Source: Pseudomonadota bacterium (GTDB lineage Bacteria; Pseudomonadota; Gammaproteobacteria; Burkholderiales; Thiobacillaceae). Taken from it: DNA of 40,775 nt. Within the stretch, counting starts at the first letter, position 1, and every line of letters starts with the position of its first letter. The stretch lies in contig JAUYFG010000042.1 in NCBI GenBank assembly GCA_030690985.1, positions 1 to 40,775 of the forward strand, read 5' to 3'. Below the pieces are notes generated by a model. The model saw only the letters and a program-made list of their open reading frames with translations, made no database searches and had not been told where the DNA came from. Shown here in pieces: positions 1 through 8,349 of the stretch. A program made the translations under genes and the position numbers.

Positions 1-106
1 CGCCACCCCCGGCATTGCCGCCAAAGCGCGCGCGGCGAGCGTGTACAAGGAACAGCGCTTTTCGGACCACGCGCCGCTGACTGTCGATTACGACGCTTTA
101 CTGTAG
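1..106 (+). CDS. xthA: Exonuclease III, C-terminal fragment (partial)
   Basis: The frame starting at base 2 is open from the left edge to a TAG at 104-106 and encodes 34 residues ending RFSDHAPLTVDYDALL. The SDHAPL segment is the conserved C-terminal active-site loop (Asp-His pair) of the exonuclease III/AP-endonuclease family, which repairs abasic sites in DNA and uses Mg2+. In this family the protein ends a few residues after this motif, as here. The rest of the gene lies outside the window. A P1 palindrome follows within 5 bases of the stop and could act as its transcript end. The family call rests on a short segment but the motif is distinctive. Confidence 0.8.
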   Translation, partial: ATPGIAAKARAASVYKEQRFSDHAPLTVDYDALL

Positions 107-110
107 CGAC

Positions 111-183
111 GTAGGTTGGGCAAAGCGAAGCGTGCCCAACGTCCCGCCGCGATGTTGGGCACGCTACGCGTTGCACAACCTAC
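111..183. repeat. P1 palindrome, copy 1
   Basis: A 73-bp imperfect inverted repeat opens with GTAGGTTGGGCAAAGCG and ends with the complement CAACCTAC. The right arm has diverged slightly (GCTACGCGTTGCACAACC). It sits directly after the exonuclease III stop codon. Further copies are at 17646, 30028, 30989, 32686 (left half only) and 37443. Confidence 0.9.
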
Positions 184-286
184 AGCGCCGTGCCGCGAAA
201 TCACGAGCCACTACATCTAGTGGTTGTCTGTGACAACCGGGCCCGGATTTCCAGCCCCCGCGCCGGACGCGATAGGTAGGGGCCGC

Positions 287-1639
287 ATGAAACGGATTCT
301 TTACGTTCTGAGCCGTTCGGATACGGCCGGTGGCGGCGAAATCTATCTGCTGCGTCTACTGTCCCGACTGGACCGCAGCCGCTTCGAGCCCATCGTCCTG
401 ATGCCAGCCGAGGGGCCGCTACGCGAGCCGCTTGAGAAACTGGGTATCGAGGTGCTGGTACAGGCATTGGACTATGGCTGGTTGGCGCCGGATGTTCGCT
501 GGTATGCCGGCCTCGGTGAGTTGCCACCCCGGGTCGAGAAATTGGTGAAGCTGCTGCGTGATCGCGCGATCGATCTGGTGCATACCAATACCAATCTGGT
601 TCTCGATGGCGCGCTCGCTTCCCGGATCGCGGGGGTACGTGGGCTCTACGTTTGCCATATCGAATTCCAGGCGGACATGCCGCTCTATCAGCGGCTCCCC
701 CTGGACCCGCGCGCCTTCGCCTCGCTGATGGGAGCGCTGTCCGAGCAGACCGTGGCGGTCTCCTCCATGTTGGTGGATACCCTGAGCCCGCCCATTCCGA
801 GAGAACGCATCGCCGTGATACCCAATGGGGTCGAGATCGACGTCTATGACGCCGCTTTCGCGCAGCGCCCCGGCAGGTTGCGCTTGGAACTCGGGATTCC
901 GGCCGCTGCCCCCATCGTCATGAACATCGGCCGCCTGATGCCGGACAAGGGCTGCGACGCTTTCGTGCGGGCGGCCAGCGAAGTGATCAGCCGGGATCCG
1001 GATGTACATTTTGTTCATGTAGGCCAACACGGCCTGCCCCACTATGCCGAAAAGATCACGGCTATGGCCCGAGCGCTGGGCCAACGGTTTCATTTCCTCG
1101 GCTACCGCAAGGACATTCCGGACCTGCTTGCCAGCAGCGACATCTTCCTGCTCACCTCGCAGCGGGAAGGCGGCCCCTACGTGCTGATCGAAGCCATGCT
1201 CACCGGCAATGCCATCGTCACCACGCGCTGCGGCGGTCTGGTTCCGGATGTGATCGAACACGGCAAGACCGGCTTGCTGGTCGATGTGGATGACGCGCCG
1301 GCGATGGCAAAAAGCGTGCTGGAACTGCTCGCGGCGCCCGAGCGCCGCGTCGAGCTCGCCCGCCATGCGCGTGCCCGTGTTCACGAGGAATTCGATGTGA
1401 ACCTGAGCGTGGCGAAAATGGCCGGGGTATACGAAGACGTGCTTGCCCGACCGGCGCCCGCACCGGGTTCGACCGCCGCCATGTTGTTTCTGCGCGCCAT
1501 CGCGGAACTTGGCTATCTCGGCAACGAAATGGTGCAGCTGAAACAGCGCCTGAAGCGCGCGGAGCGCGCGGCGGACCTGATTCTCGACAACCCGGTCATG
1601 CGCTTGCTGCGCCGCTTGCGGGGACATAAATGGCTCTAA
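287..1639 (+). CDS. GT4-family glycosyltransferase (GT-B fold)
   Basis: This 450-residue protein probably transfers a sugar from a nucleotide-sugar donor to a growing surface glycan at the cytoplasmic face of the membrane. The N-terminal half starts MKRILYVLSRSDTAGGGEIYLLRLL, with the glycine-rich acceptor-domain loop of GT4 enzymes. The C-terminal half has NIGRLMPDKGCD and the donor-site segment REGGPYVLIEAM, matching the E-x7-E motif of GT4. The last 60 residues form a basic helical extension (LKQRLKRAERAADLI) that may bind membrane. I chose ATG 287 because GGTAGGGG lies just upstream and the family start fits. A longer TTG start at 224 adds 21 residues unlike the family. Sugar and acceptor cannot be read from sequence. 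Confidence 0.9.
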   Translation: MKRILYVLSRSDTAGGGEIYLLRLLSRLDRSRFEPIVLMPAEGPLREPLEKLGIEVLVQALDYGWLAPDVRWYAGLGELPPRVEKLVKLLRDRAIDLVHTNTNLVLDGALASRIAGVRGLYVCHIEFQADMPLYQRLPLDPRAFASLMGALSEQTVAVSSMLVDTLSPPIPRERIAVIPNGVEIDVYDAAFAQRPGRLRLELGIPAAAPIVMNIGRLMPDKGCDAFVRAASEVISRDPDVHFVHVGQHGLPHYAEKITAMARALGQRFHFLGYRKDIPDLLASSDIFLLTSQREGGPYVLIEAMLTGNAIVTTRCGGLVPDVIEHGKTGLLVDVDDAPAMAKSVLELLAAPERRVELARHARARVHEEFDVNLSVAKMAGVYEDVLARPAPAPGSTAAMLFLRAIAELGYLGNEMVQLKQRLKRAERAADLILDNPVMRLLRRLRGHKWL

Positions 1640-1959
1640 GTGAAATCCAGTGGGTAACGATTGCGCCGGGCGGCACCGTTCGGTGCGGGTTCCCACGTTC
1701 CAGCGACGTAGGGTGTGGTGAGTTGCGAGGCGCATCGACTCGTCTGTGCAGACGTCGTGCCCGTCAGAGGAACGATGCCGGCGGGACGCCAGCTGCAGGG
1801 GTGCCTCGCTTGTCTGTAGCGCAGGCGTCTCGCCTGCTTCGTGGGTCTGGCTCAAGGGGGCAGGCGAGACGCCTGCGCTACAGCAGGCGCTTGCTCGTTC
1901 TCGCAACGGTTGCCGCTATGAACAAAGGTACCCACTACGAATCACATAGAGCCACATAA
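1640..1959. other. Intergenic spacer containing a P3 palindrome
   Basis: This 320-bp gap between two GT4 genes holds no convincing coding sequence. Open frames here are products of the palindrome at 1815-1882. No clear promoter or T-rich terminator is visible. Confidence 0.6.
1815..1882. repeat. P3 palindrome, copy 1
   Basis: A 68-bp inverted repeat with arms TGTAGCGCAGGCGTCTCGCC and its complement, ending GCCTGCGCTACA, around a roughly 22-base loop. Related copies are at 27698, 40657 and 40731. Confidence 0.9.
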
Positions 1960-3090
1960 ATGAAGATCGCTCTGGTCAGCCCGGAGTTTCCCCCTGATAT
2001 CGGCGGGGTTGAAACCTATGCGCATGAATTCGTGCGCGAACTGGCTACTCGGGGCCATGAGTTGACGTTGTTCACCATGCGCCACCCCGAGGGGGAGGCG
2101 ACGATACCCGGGGCACGGGTAGTACCCGCATTGAAGTTGTGCCGGGCGGCAGACCGAAAAACCTTCGCCCAGCATCAAGCCGACGTCTGGCATGTCCTCA
2201 ATGCGGCCTATGCCTGGGTTGCGCTGGATCAGCCCAATACCGTCGTCACGGTCCATGGCAACGATTTCCTGCGTCCGTACTACCCCGTGGCCCAGCCGGA
2301 CCTGTGGCGCAGTCCGCTGCTCTGGCGCTACGCCGATGCGCTGGCGAGCCGCTTGAGGCCCTACTGGATCAGCCGGAGTGCCGCCCTGGTCAACCGCGCC
2401 CTGCCCAAGGCGCGGCACATCATTACCAACAGCCGCTACACCGAGCGCGTTCTGCTGGAGCAGGTGCCCGATTGCGCCGGACGCACCTCACCGGGACTGG
2501 TGGGGGTGGCGCAACGCTTTTTCGAAGTGGCGCGTCGCACGTCGAGCCACGGACCCCGCCACATCATCACCGTCAGCCGCCTGTCCGAGCCGCGCAAGAA
2601 CGTCGCGGAAGTACTGCATGCGCTGGCCGCGCTCAAGGCGTCATTCGACTTTCGCTACACCGTGGTGGGCGACGGCGCCGACCGGGCCCGCCTGGAGGCG
2701 CTGGCACACGAGCTCGGTTTGGCGCGGCAAGTCCGCTTCACCGGCTTCGTGGATGACCAGACGCTGCTCGACACCTACGCCGCAGCGGACCTGTTCGTCC
2801 TGACCTCCGCCATCATTCCCGCCAGTCACGAGGGGTTCGGCATCGTCTATCTGGAAGCTGCGGCCAGCGGTGTGCCCTGCCTTGCCGCCCGGCTCGCGGG
2901 CGCGGTCGAGGCGGTCGAGGATGGCGTCTCCGGCTTTTTTGTCGATACCCCGACGCGTGAATCCATCGCAACGTCACTACGGGCGTTCCTGTCCGGGGCC
3001 ATCCAGTTCGAGCCGCAAGCCTGCCGGGATTTCGCGCACAAATTTTCATGGGCCCGGGTGGTTGACCATACCTGCGCCCATTACACTTAG
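1960..3090 (+). CDS. GT4-family glycosyltransferase
   Basis: A 376-residue GT-B enzyme, about the usual length for GT4 sugar transferases. The N-terminus MKIALVSPEFPPDIGGVETY is a classic GT4 start with the GGxE loop. The donor half contains SRLSEPRKNVAEVLHAL and HEGFGIVYLEAAASGVP, the E-x7-E donor-phosphate motif. It likely adds one sugar in the assembly of the glycan encoded by this locus. It follows the first GT4 gene after a palindrome-bearing spacer, so the two may not share one transcript. ATG 1960 is the first start in the frame. Specificity is unknown. Confidence 0.9.
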   Translation: MKIALVSPEFPPDIGGVETYAHEFVRELATRGHELTLFTMRHPEGEATIPGARVVPALKLCRAADRKTFAQHQADVWHVLNAAYAWVALDQPNTVVTVHGNDFLRPYYPVAQPDLWRSPLLWRYADALASRLRPYWISRSAALVNRALPKARHIITNSRYTERVLLEQVPDCAGRTSPGLVGVAQRFFEVARRTSSHGPRHIITVSRLSEPRKNVAEVLHALAALKASFDFRYTVVGDGADRARLEALAHELGLARQVRFTGFVDDQTLLDTYAAADLFVLTSAIIPASHEGFGIVYLEAAASGVPCLAARLAGAVEAVEDGVSGFFVDTPTRESIATSLRAFLSGAIQFEPQACRDFAHKFSWARVVDHTCAHYT

Positions 3091-3153
3091 CCGCGAATCA
3101 TTCCACCCCATTGGACCGTACGATTTCTCCGATTCAGGTTGCGACGTGAAACC

Positions 3154-4110
3154 ATGAAAATGCCCAAGATTGCAATTGTCATTCCATCGTACAAAGTACG
3201 GGCGCATATTCTTGGCGTGATCCATTCGGCGGGGCCCGAAGTGGATGTCATTTATGTTGTCGACGACCAGTGCCCGGAATCAAGTGGCCAATATGTCGCC
3301 GAGAATTGCACGGACCCCCGCGTGCGGGTGTTATTCAATGAACAAAACGAAGGGGTCGGCGGAGCCACGCTCGCGGGTTTTAGTAGAGCGGCCCAGGATG
3401 GCGCCGATATAATGATAAAAATAGACGGCGACGGCCAGATGGACCCGCGACTGATTCCGAAATTCATTGCGCCCATCGTCAATGGACGGGCTGATTATAC
3501 AAAGGGCAATCGCTTCTACAATCCTGAAGATGTCCTGACCATGCCGACGGTCAGATTACTCGGTAACGCGGCATTGTCATTCATGAGCAAGCTGTCGACT
3601 GGTTATTGGCATGTCTTCGATCCCACCAATGGCTATCTTGCAATCAGTGCCAAGGTTTTTTCACTACTGCCTCGGCAGAAAATAGCAAAGCGCTATTTCT
3701 TTGAAACCGATATGCTTTTTCGCCTTAACACGATCCGCGCGGTTGTTCTGGATGTGCCGATGGTGGCGGTCTACGGCGATGAAACCAGCGGCCTGAAAAT
3801 CCACCGCGAATTGGGCCGGTTCATGGTCGGCCACCTGCGCAGCTTCTCCAAACGGATTTTCTATAATTATTTTCTTCGGGATTTCGGGGTTGCCTCCGTG
3901 CAACTCGTCAGTGGTGTGCTCGCGATTGGCTTTGGCGTCTCATTCGGTGGTATTCAGTGGTACCTGAATGCGGCATCGGGGGTCGATACACCCGCCGGCA
4001 CGGTCATGATCGCCACCCTTCCGATCATTCTGGGATTTCAAATGCTCCTGTCGTTTCTTGGTTACGATATTTCATCGACGCCGGTGGAGCCTCTACAAGG
4101 TCGACTTTAG
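3154..4110 (+). CDS. GtrB/DPM1-like GT2 polyprenyl-phosphate glycosyltransferase
   Basis: A 318-residue GT2 enzyme with a C-terminal membrane anchor. Members of this group move a sugar from a nucleotide donor to undecaprenyl (or dolichyl) phosphate. Residues 6-40 have AIVIPSYK and VIYVVDDQC, typical of the GT-A fold. The metal-binding site is DGDG at 91-94. Two hydrophobic segments near residues 250-275 and 283-308 match the paired transmembrane helices of GtrB-like proteins. ATG 3154 or 3160 could be the start; neither has a strong ribosome site. The GtrA-like gene follows after 17 bp, which supports a bactoprenol-linked sugar role. GC content looks lower than in the deacetylase and GT2 genes downstream. 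Confidence 0.85.
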   Translation: MKMPKIAIVIPSYKVRAHILGVIHSAGPEVDVIYVVDDQCPESSGQYVAENCTDPRVRVLFNEQNEGVGGATLAGFSRAAQDGADIMIKIDGDGQMDPRLIPKFIAPIVNGRADYTKGNRFYNPEDVLTMPTVRLLGNAALSFMSKLSTGYWHVFDPTNGYLAISAKVFSLLPRQKIAKRYFFETDMLFRLNTIRAVVLDVPMVAVYGDETSGLKIHRELGRFMVGHLRSFSKRIFYNYFLRDFGVASVQLVSGVLAIGFGVSFGGIQWYLNAASGVDTPAGTVMIATLPIILGFQMLLSFLGYDISSTPVEPLQGRL

Positions 4111-4127
4111 GCCAGGCACCCGAAATC

Positions 4128-4556
4128 ATGTCCCTGCATCTCCCCAGCCAGTTTTTTCGCTTTTGTGTGGTCGGCACGATTGGATTCGTGGTCGACGCCG
4201 GCAGCCTGTATGCAATCATGTGGCTGTTCAATTGGGGCCCCTACAGCAGTCGCCTGCCCAGTTTTTTGTTGGCCGCGACCGCCACCTGGTTTCTCAATCA
4301 GTCTTATACCTTCACTTATACCCGCACCGAGTCGGTTTTTCGTGAATGGTCAAGATACGTCGGATATGCCTCGATTGGCGGCAGTCTCAATTATGCGGTT
4401 TATGTACTCTGCCTGCTCGCGAGCGATGTGGCGAGAGATCATCCGATCATCGGCGTGGCCGCCGGTTCAATTGCCGGCCTGATGTTCAACTTCTCGGCAT
4501 CCCGCCATTTGGTATTCCGCTCGGTAAAATCCAGTGCCGGCGAAGAAACGATATAG
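4128..4556 (+). CDS. GtrA-like membrane protein (putative lipid-linked sugar flippase)
   Basis: A 142-residue integral membrane protein with four hydrophobic segments at about residues 11-34, 41-60, 77-98 and 105-123, the standard GtrA layout and length. The N-terminal FFRFCVVGTIGFVVDAG and late FNFSASRHLVF segments are characteristic. In O-antigen glucosylation systems GtrA is proposed to flip undecaprenyl-phosphate-sugar across the inner membrane. The adjacent GtrB-like gene would make that lipid. I chose ATG 4128, which starts the family-like sequence; the frame runs further upstream only by overlapping the previous gene. The next gene is convergent, with only 44 bp between stops. Confidence 0.85.
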   Translation: MSLHLPSQFFRFCVVGTIGFVVDAGSLYAIMWLFNWGPYSSRLPSFLLAATATWFLNQSYTFTYTRTESVFREWSRYVGYASIGGSLNYAVYVLCLLASDVARDHPIIGVAAGSIAGLMFNFSASRHLVFRSVKSSAGEETI

Positions 4557-4600
4557 CGCGGCTACCGTGGCGGAATATCCGGGCGCGAGACCGGCTGGAT

Positions 4601-5410
4601 TCAGTTATTGCCGTATATCCGGGATTCGATGAAGCCGCGTGATATATCAGCGAATTCCGGATAACTCACGCCGAATCGTTTTTCATAAAAAAGCGGGCCT
4701 GGGTGGGGGCGCCGGGAAACCCGTTCGCGGTCGACGGGTTGCAAAGCCAGCCCCGGGGTCCATGCCGCCTTCAGCAAGGAGGGCGGCAGCAGGCCCATCC
4801 AGGTGCGCCATTGGGTTCGGTAGCGTCTCGCGAGCAGCCAATGCCGTATGGCTTGGTATCGCGTCATGTCATGCCATGAAACAGGTCCGTTCTCCGGGAG
4901 AGGAGATTGCGTGCGAAAAAGAGGCCCCGGAAGCGACCTGCCGTTATACAGGGGAAACTGGAGCAACCGCGACGCAGCCGCCAGCCTGATGGCCTGCGAC
5001 AGGGCGATCAGATGGACGGCATCGTGATCAGGGTGGCCACCTTCCCAGGCGGGACAGTAGATCGTGTGCACAGCCACCTCCCCGGCAGGTTGCAACGCGC
5101 CGGTACAGGCGTCGTCCGCAGCTTCAAGATGACGGAAAAGGCTCCCGTCGTCGATCGGAATGCCCAGCCCAAGAAAGTGGATGTCCAGGTCGCGGCAACC
5201 ATGTGAAACCAGAACTCCCCTGCTTTCCTCGTTACGCGCGAGCGCCAGTTGACGACCGGCATCCCGGGTATGGGTCGAGCCACTGGTCAAGAAAAAACAA
5301 ATAGCCCGAATCCCCCTGCCCGCCTCGGCCTCAAGACGCGGCAGTATCCAGAGCTCATCATCCTGATGCGCAAAAAAATACAAACTGACCGTGTCGGGCC
5401 GAGTGGTCAT
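4601..5410 (-). CDS. LmbE/PIG-L family deacetylase
   Basis: A 269-residue member of the zinc-dependent PIG-L/LmbE fold, which removes acetyl groups from N-acetylglucosamine-type sugars on lipids, small thiols or antibiotics. Residues 14-19 are AHQDDE, a variant of the AHPDDE zinc and catalytic motif, and residues 126-130 are HPDHD, supplying another zinc ligand. The start at 5410 overlaps the stop of the upstream membrane glycosyltransferase by an ATGA tetranucleotide, so the two are probably translated together. In this context a sugar or glycolipid substrate is likely. The second half is not diagnostic. The exact substrate is inference. Confidence 0.85.
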   Translation of the reverse strand: MTTRPDTVSLYFFAHQDDELWILPRLEAEAGRGIRAICFFLTSGSTHTRDAGRQLALARNEESRGVLVSHGCRDLDIHFLGLGIPIDDGSLFRHLEAADDACTGALQPAGEVAVHTIYCPAWEGGHPDHDAVHLIALSQAIRLAAASRLLQFPLYNGRSLPGPLFRTQSPLPENGPVSWHDMTRYQAIRHWLLARRYRTQWRTWMGLLPPSLLKAAWTPGLALQPVDRERVSRRPHPGPLFYEKRFGVSYPEFADISRGFIESRIYGNN

Positions 5411-7077
5411 GAGCGGTGAGCCCGATTCCGGGAATGTTGCACGATATCGTTTTCGAGTTTGTACAAATAGAGCGAGTGGCCCTGGATCTTGAGGGGGGTT
5501 CGTGTCGCGGCGGCCTCCAGCCATGCGCTCAGTCGCAATTCCGCCGCGTCGGGTTGCTGGTGCGCGAATAATAGAAAATACCTGCCGCCGGTTATCATCT
5601 GGTCCGAAAGATCAAACTGTCTTTGAACTTCATTCGGATTCGTGATGCCAGACACGATGATGCGCCGTGAATAGTAGGGAAGAATCCTCGAATAGGGATT
5701 GGCGATACTGGATTTTATTTGTGTCAGATTGGTCATGACCTGGTCCCCGGCGCTTGTCAGCCCGCCTATGCCGCGCCCAAGTTCCCGTATGAAGTCCGGT
5801 TTTTCCGGATACTGCTCGGGCAGCACTCGAACCTGCTCGCCCCCTATCTGGCGTGCGTTGTAAAGCATACCCACGACCACCGGCATGGCCAGGGCGCCGA
5901 TCAATAGCGCTCTTGCGGCGGCACTGGATGCAAAGCCCTCCGCTTTGGCGCCGGCGACAATGCCGTTGATGGCCACCGCGCCCAGCATGGCCAGCGGGGC
6001 CGCGAGCAGGTGCAGCCACCACAGATGGAAGTAGAGGCTGCGCCAAAAGACGATGAATGTGCCAAGCGCCACAAACAACAGCGCGAAAGCACAATATCTG
6101 GCCTCCTTGAAACGCGCGCTGTAGAGCAGGCCGATAAGCGCGAGCAGCGCGGAAACAAGACCAAATGCGGAATCGTAATTCTTCACCAATCGGAAAACAT
6201 ATTCGCTTGCGGAAAAGTCTATTTTCGCCTCGATGATGTTTTGCGCGACCGCGCCTCCTTGCGAATACAGCCCGGTGTAGGCCAATCCCTGGTGGAGCAA
6301 GTCAAGCACGGAGGCTTTATCGACCAAATAGATGCTGAACAAAAAAAGCAGCAACATGCCGGCGGGCACAATCGCCAGACCAGCCAACAAGCGCCTATCC
6401 AGTGGGCGATGGTTTCGTGAGATCAGATGGTGAAAAAACAAGGCAAGCGGCAGAAGGTAGGCTGCCCAGTCGCTCGCCGCACCAGCCGCAAGCGCGCCCA
6501 GGAGTAAATACAAAGCGCCGGGGCGTCGACCTTCGTTGTAATTGCGATATAACCATACCGCCAGGATGACGAAAAACAACGTCAGCGCCTCGTAGCCGGG
6601 TTTGCGGCCGAAAAAAATCGTGGAGGGATAGGAGGCGAAGAGAAATACGCCATAGACGGCGGCAGGCGCACTGACGGTTTTTCTGAGGAGTACAAAAAGC
6701 ACGGCCATGGTCGCCAGCGTGGCCAGGACGGAGACCAGCCTGACATTCATCTCCATATCGCCGAACAGCGAAACGCTCAGCATGACCAGAAGCGGGAAAA
6801 GCGGAGGGTGATGCAGGTAATAAAAACCCACTGGCCGGGTAATTTCCTCATAGGTAACCAATTGACCGAACTTCAAATCGAATACGCCGAACTGAAGATA
6901 ATTACGCGCGATCGATCCGAATAAAGCGCCGTCTGAATCTCCATAACCGTTCCAGGGTGCCGCGATACCACGGAGCAGGAGAAATAATGAAATCGCAATG
7001 CCACATAACGGAATGAGCAGGGCAATGATTTCCCACGCGCTCGACTTGCGCCAAGCTGAGTAAGGTTGTTCTGTCAT
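5407..7077 (-). CDS. GT-C membrane glycosyltransferase (GT39/ArnT-like)
   Basis: A 556-residue protein with many hydrophobic segments in the first 430 residues, beginning with one near residues 14-37. The first periplasmic loop holds GDSDGALF (Asp 47 and Asp 49), matching the acidic catalytic loop of GT-C enzymes that use polyprenyl-phosphate sugars. A soluble C-terminal domain covers the last 120 residues. Such enzymes transfer the sugar to a glycan, lipid or protein in the periplasm. I chose ATG 7077, preceded by AAAGGA at good spacing; a longer frame to 7233 lacks membrane character. The gene is coupled to the deacetylase by a 4-base overlap. It may complete a three-part system with the GtrB- and GtrA-like genes. 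Confidence 0.85.
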   Translation of the reverse strand: MTEQPYSAWRKSSAWEIIALLIPLCGIAISLFLLLRGIAAPWNGYGDSDGALFGSIARNYLQFGVFDLKFGQLVTYEEITRPVGFYYLHHPPLFPLLVMLSVSLFGDMEMNVRLVSVLATLATMAVLFVLLRKTVSAPAAVYGVFLFASYPSTIFFGRKPGYEALTLFFVILAVWLYRNYNEGRRPGALYLLLGALAAGAASDWAAYLLPLALFFHHLISRNHRPLDRRLLAGLAIVPAGMLLLFLFSIYLVDKASVLDLLHQGLAYTGLYSQGGAVAQNIIEAKIDFSASEYVFRLVKNYDSAFGLVSALLALIGLLYSARFKEARYCAFALLFVALGTFIVFWRSLYFHLWWLHLLAAPLAMLGAVAINGIVAGAKAEGFASSAAARALLIGALAMPVVVGMLYNARQIGGEQVRVLPEQYPEKPDFIRELGRGIGGLTSAGDQVMTNLTQIKSSIANPYSRILPYYSRRIIVSGITNPNEVQRQFDLSDQMITGGRYFLLFAHQQPDAAELRLSAWLEAAATRTPLKIQGHSLYLYKLENDIVQHSRNRAHRS

Positions 7078-7386
7078 GGTATGAAATTCCTTTGCCTGGT
7101 ATTTGTAATGCGTTCGTCTCAATGAGCCGAATGAATGTCGAGATCGGCGGTTGCCGCAAGACCCGACTCGGCGACCACGGCGCATCATAAACGCTCGGCA
7201 TGCCACAAACGTGTGTTCATGAGCGGGGGACATGACTTGCGGCCACGGCGCTCGGAAGGTAGTGTTCGCGGCGGCTTATCCGTTGTGATTCGTGTTCCGC
7301 TACCGGTCGAGCCCGTCTCGGGCCGCGCAATAGTAGTTCGCCTGAAATTCCAGGTATTCCAAAAACTCATCGAAAAGACAGGTGCG
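7078..7386. promoter_or_regulatory. Divergent intergenic region (no defined elements)
   Basis: This 309-bp gap separates the minus-strand membrane glycosyltransferase from the plus-strand GT2 gene, so promoters for both directions must lie in or near it. I found no convincing -35/-10 pair, no sigma-54 signature and no palindrome. Open frames that enter it are extensions of the flanking genes. Confidence 0.4.
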
Positions 7387-8343
7387 ATGCCCACAAACGA
7401 ACCCATTCAGGCCGGGTTGATCTCCGTCGTCATGCCCTGCTTCAACGCGGCGCCCTTTGTGGCCGAGGCGATCGAGTCCGTGATGGGGCAAAGTTACGGC
7501 AACGTCGAGCTCATCGTGGTGGACGACGGTTCCAGCGATGCCTCCGTGGATATCGTGAATCGCCTGCGGCAAGCACACCCGGGACGCATCCAGTTTCTCA
7601 ACCAGCAGCATGCCGGGCCGTATCCCGCGCGCAACCTGGGGGCGAAGTCCGCCCGGGGAAGCTTCCTGGCGTTCCTTGACGCCGACGATTGGTGGACGTC
7701 CGATTGCCTGGAGAAACTGCATGCCGCGCTCGAGGCGGCACCCGAGGCGGCGTTGTCCTATTGCGGTTGGCAGAATGTGGGTTTGCAGGAGGGGCGCGAC
7801 CAGCCCTACGTGCCTCCGGATTACGAACTGGAGGACAAGGCGGCTCGTTTTCTCCAGGCGGCGGCGCCTTGGCCGATCCACGCGGCCCTGGTCCGGCGCG
7901 AGGTATTCGGGGCGGTAGGCGGATTCGATTTGCAGATGCAGACCTGTATGGATTACGACCTCTGGTTGCGGATCGGGGTGGCGCGCACCATCAAGCGGGT
8001 ACCGGAAGTGATGGCCTTTTATCGCCATCATAAAACCGGCCAGATCACTTCCACGCAGTGGCGGCAGGCCAGGAATACCTGGCTGGTCAAGCGCAAATTT
8101 CTGCGCGAGCATCCCGAACAGGTCAGGCATCTGCCGCCGGCGAAGATCAAGTCGTTGGTCGAGGGCGCATTGCTCAAGCGCGGTTATGACAATTTCTGGC
8201 GACGCGACCTGGTCTCGGCGCAACACATCTTTCGCATGTCTCTGCTCAAGGGGGGGTGGAAGCTCAAGGATCTGGCCTATCTGCTCCCCGCCCTGCTGCC
8301 GGCGCCGCTCTACCAGCGCCTGGTGAAAAACCGGGACGGGTGA
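7387..8343 (+). CDS. GT2-family glycosyltransferase, paralogue A
   Basis: A 318-residue GT-A-fold enzyme. Residues 11-50 (LISVVMPCFNAAPFVAEAI, then ELIVVDDGSS) form the nucleotide-binding half, and residues 98-101 (DADD) hold the metal-binding DxD. The C-terminal 100 residues include NFWRRDLVSAQHIFRMSLL and a hydrophobic tail (LAYLLPALLPAPLYQRL). Both features recur in the GT2 gene at 10980, so these are paralogues. ATG 7387 starts at the family border; the open frame extends 84 codons further upstream without family-like sequence. It is followed after 6 bases by the beta-propeller gene. Donor and acceptor sugars are unknown. Confidence 0.88.
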   Translation: MPTNEPIQAGLISVVMPCFNAAPFVAEAIESVMGQSYGNVELIVVDDGSSDASVDIVNRLRQAHPGRIQFLNQQHAGPYPARNLGAKSARGSFLAFLDADDWWTSDCLEKLHAALEAAPEAALSYCGWQNVGLQEGRDQPYVPPDYELEDKAARFLQAAAPWPIHAALVRREVFGAVGGFDLQMQTCMDYDLWLRIGVARTIKRVPEVMAFYRHHKTGQITSTQWRQARNTWLVKRKFLREHPEQVRHLPPAKIKSLVEGALLKRGYDNFWRRDLVSAQHIFRMSLLKGGWKLKDLAYLLPALLPAPLYQRLVKNRDG

Positions 8344-8349
8344 GCATCG

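Noticed and set aside
224-286. Longer TTG start for the first GT4 gene
   Set aside because: The extra residues do not resemble the family, and ATG 287 has a better ribosome site.
1630-1959. Open frames across the spacer between the two GT4 genes
   Set aside because: They consist largely of translated palindrome, and no ribosome site or known motif is present.
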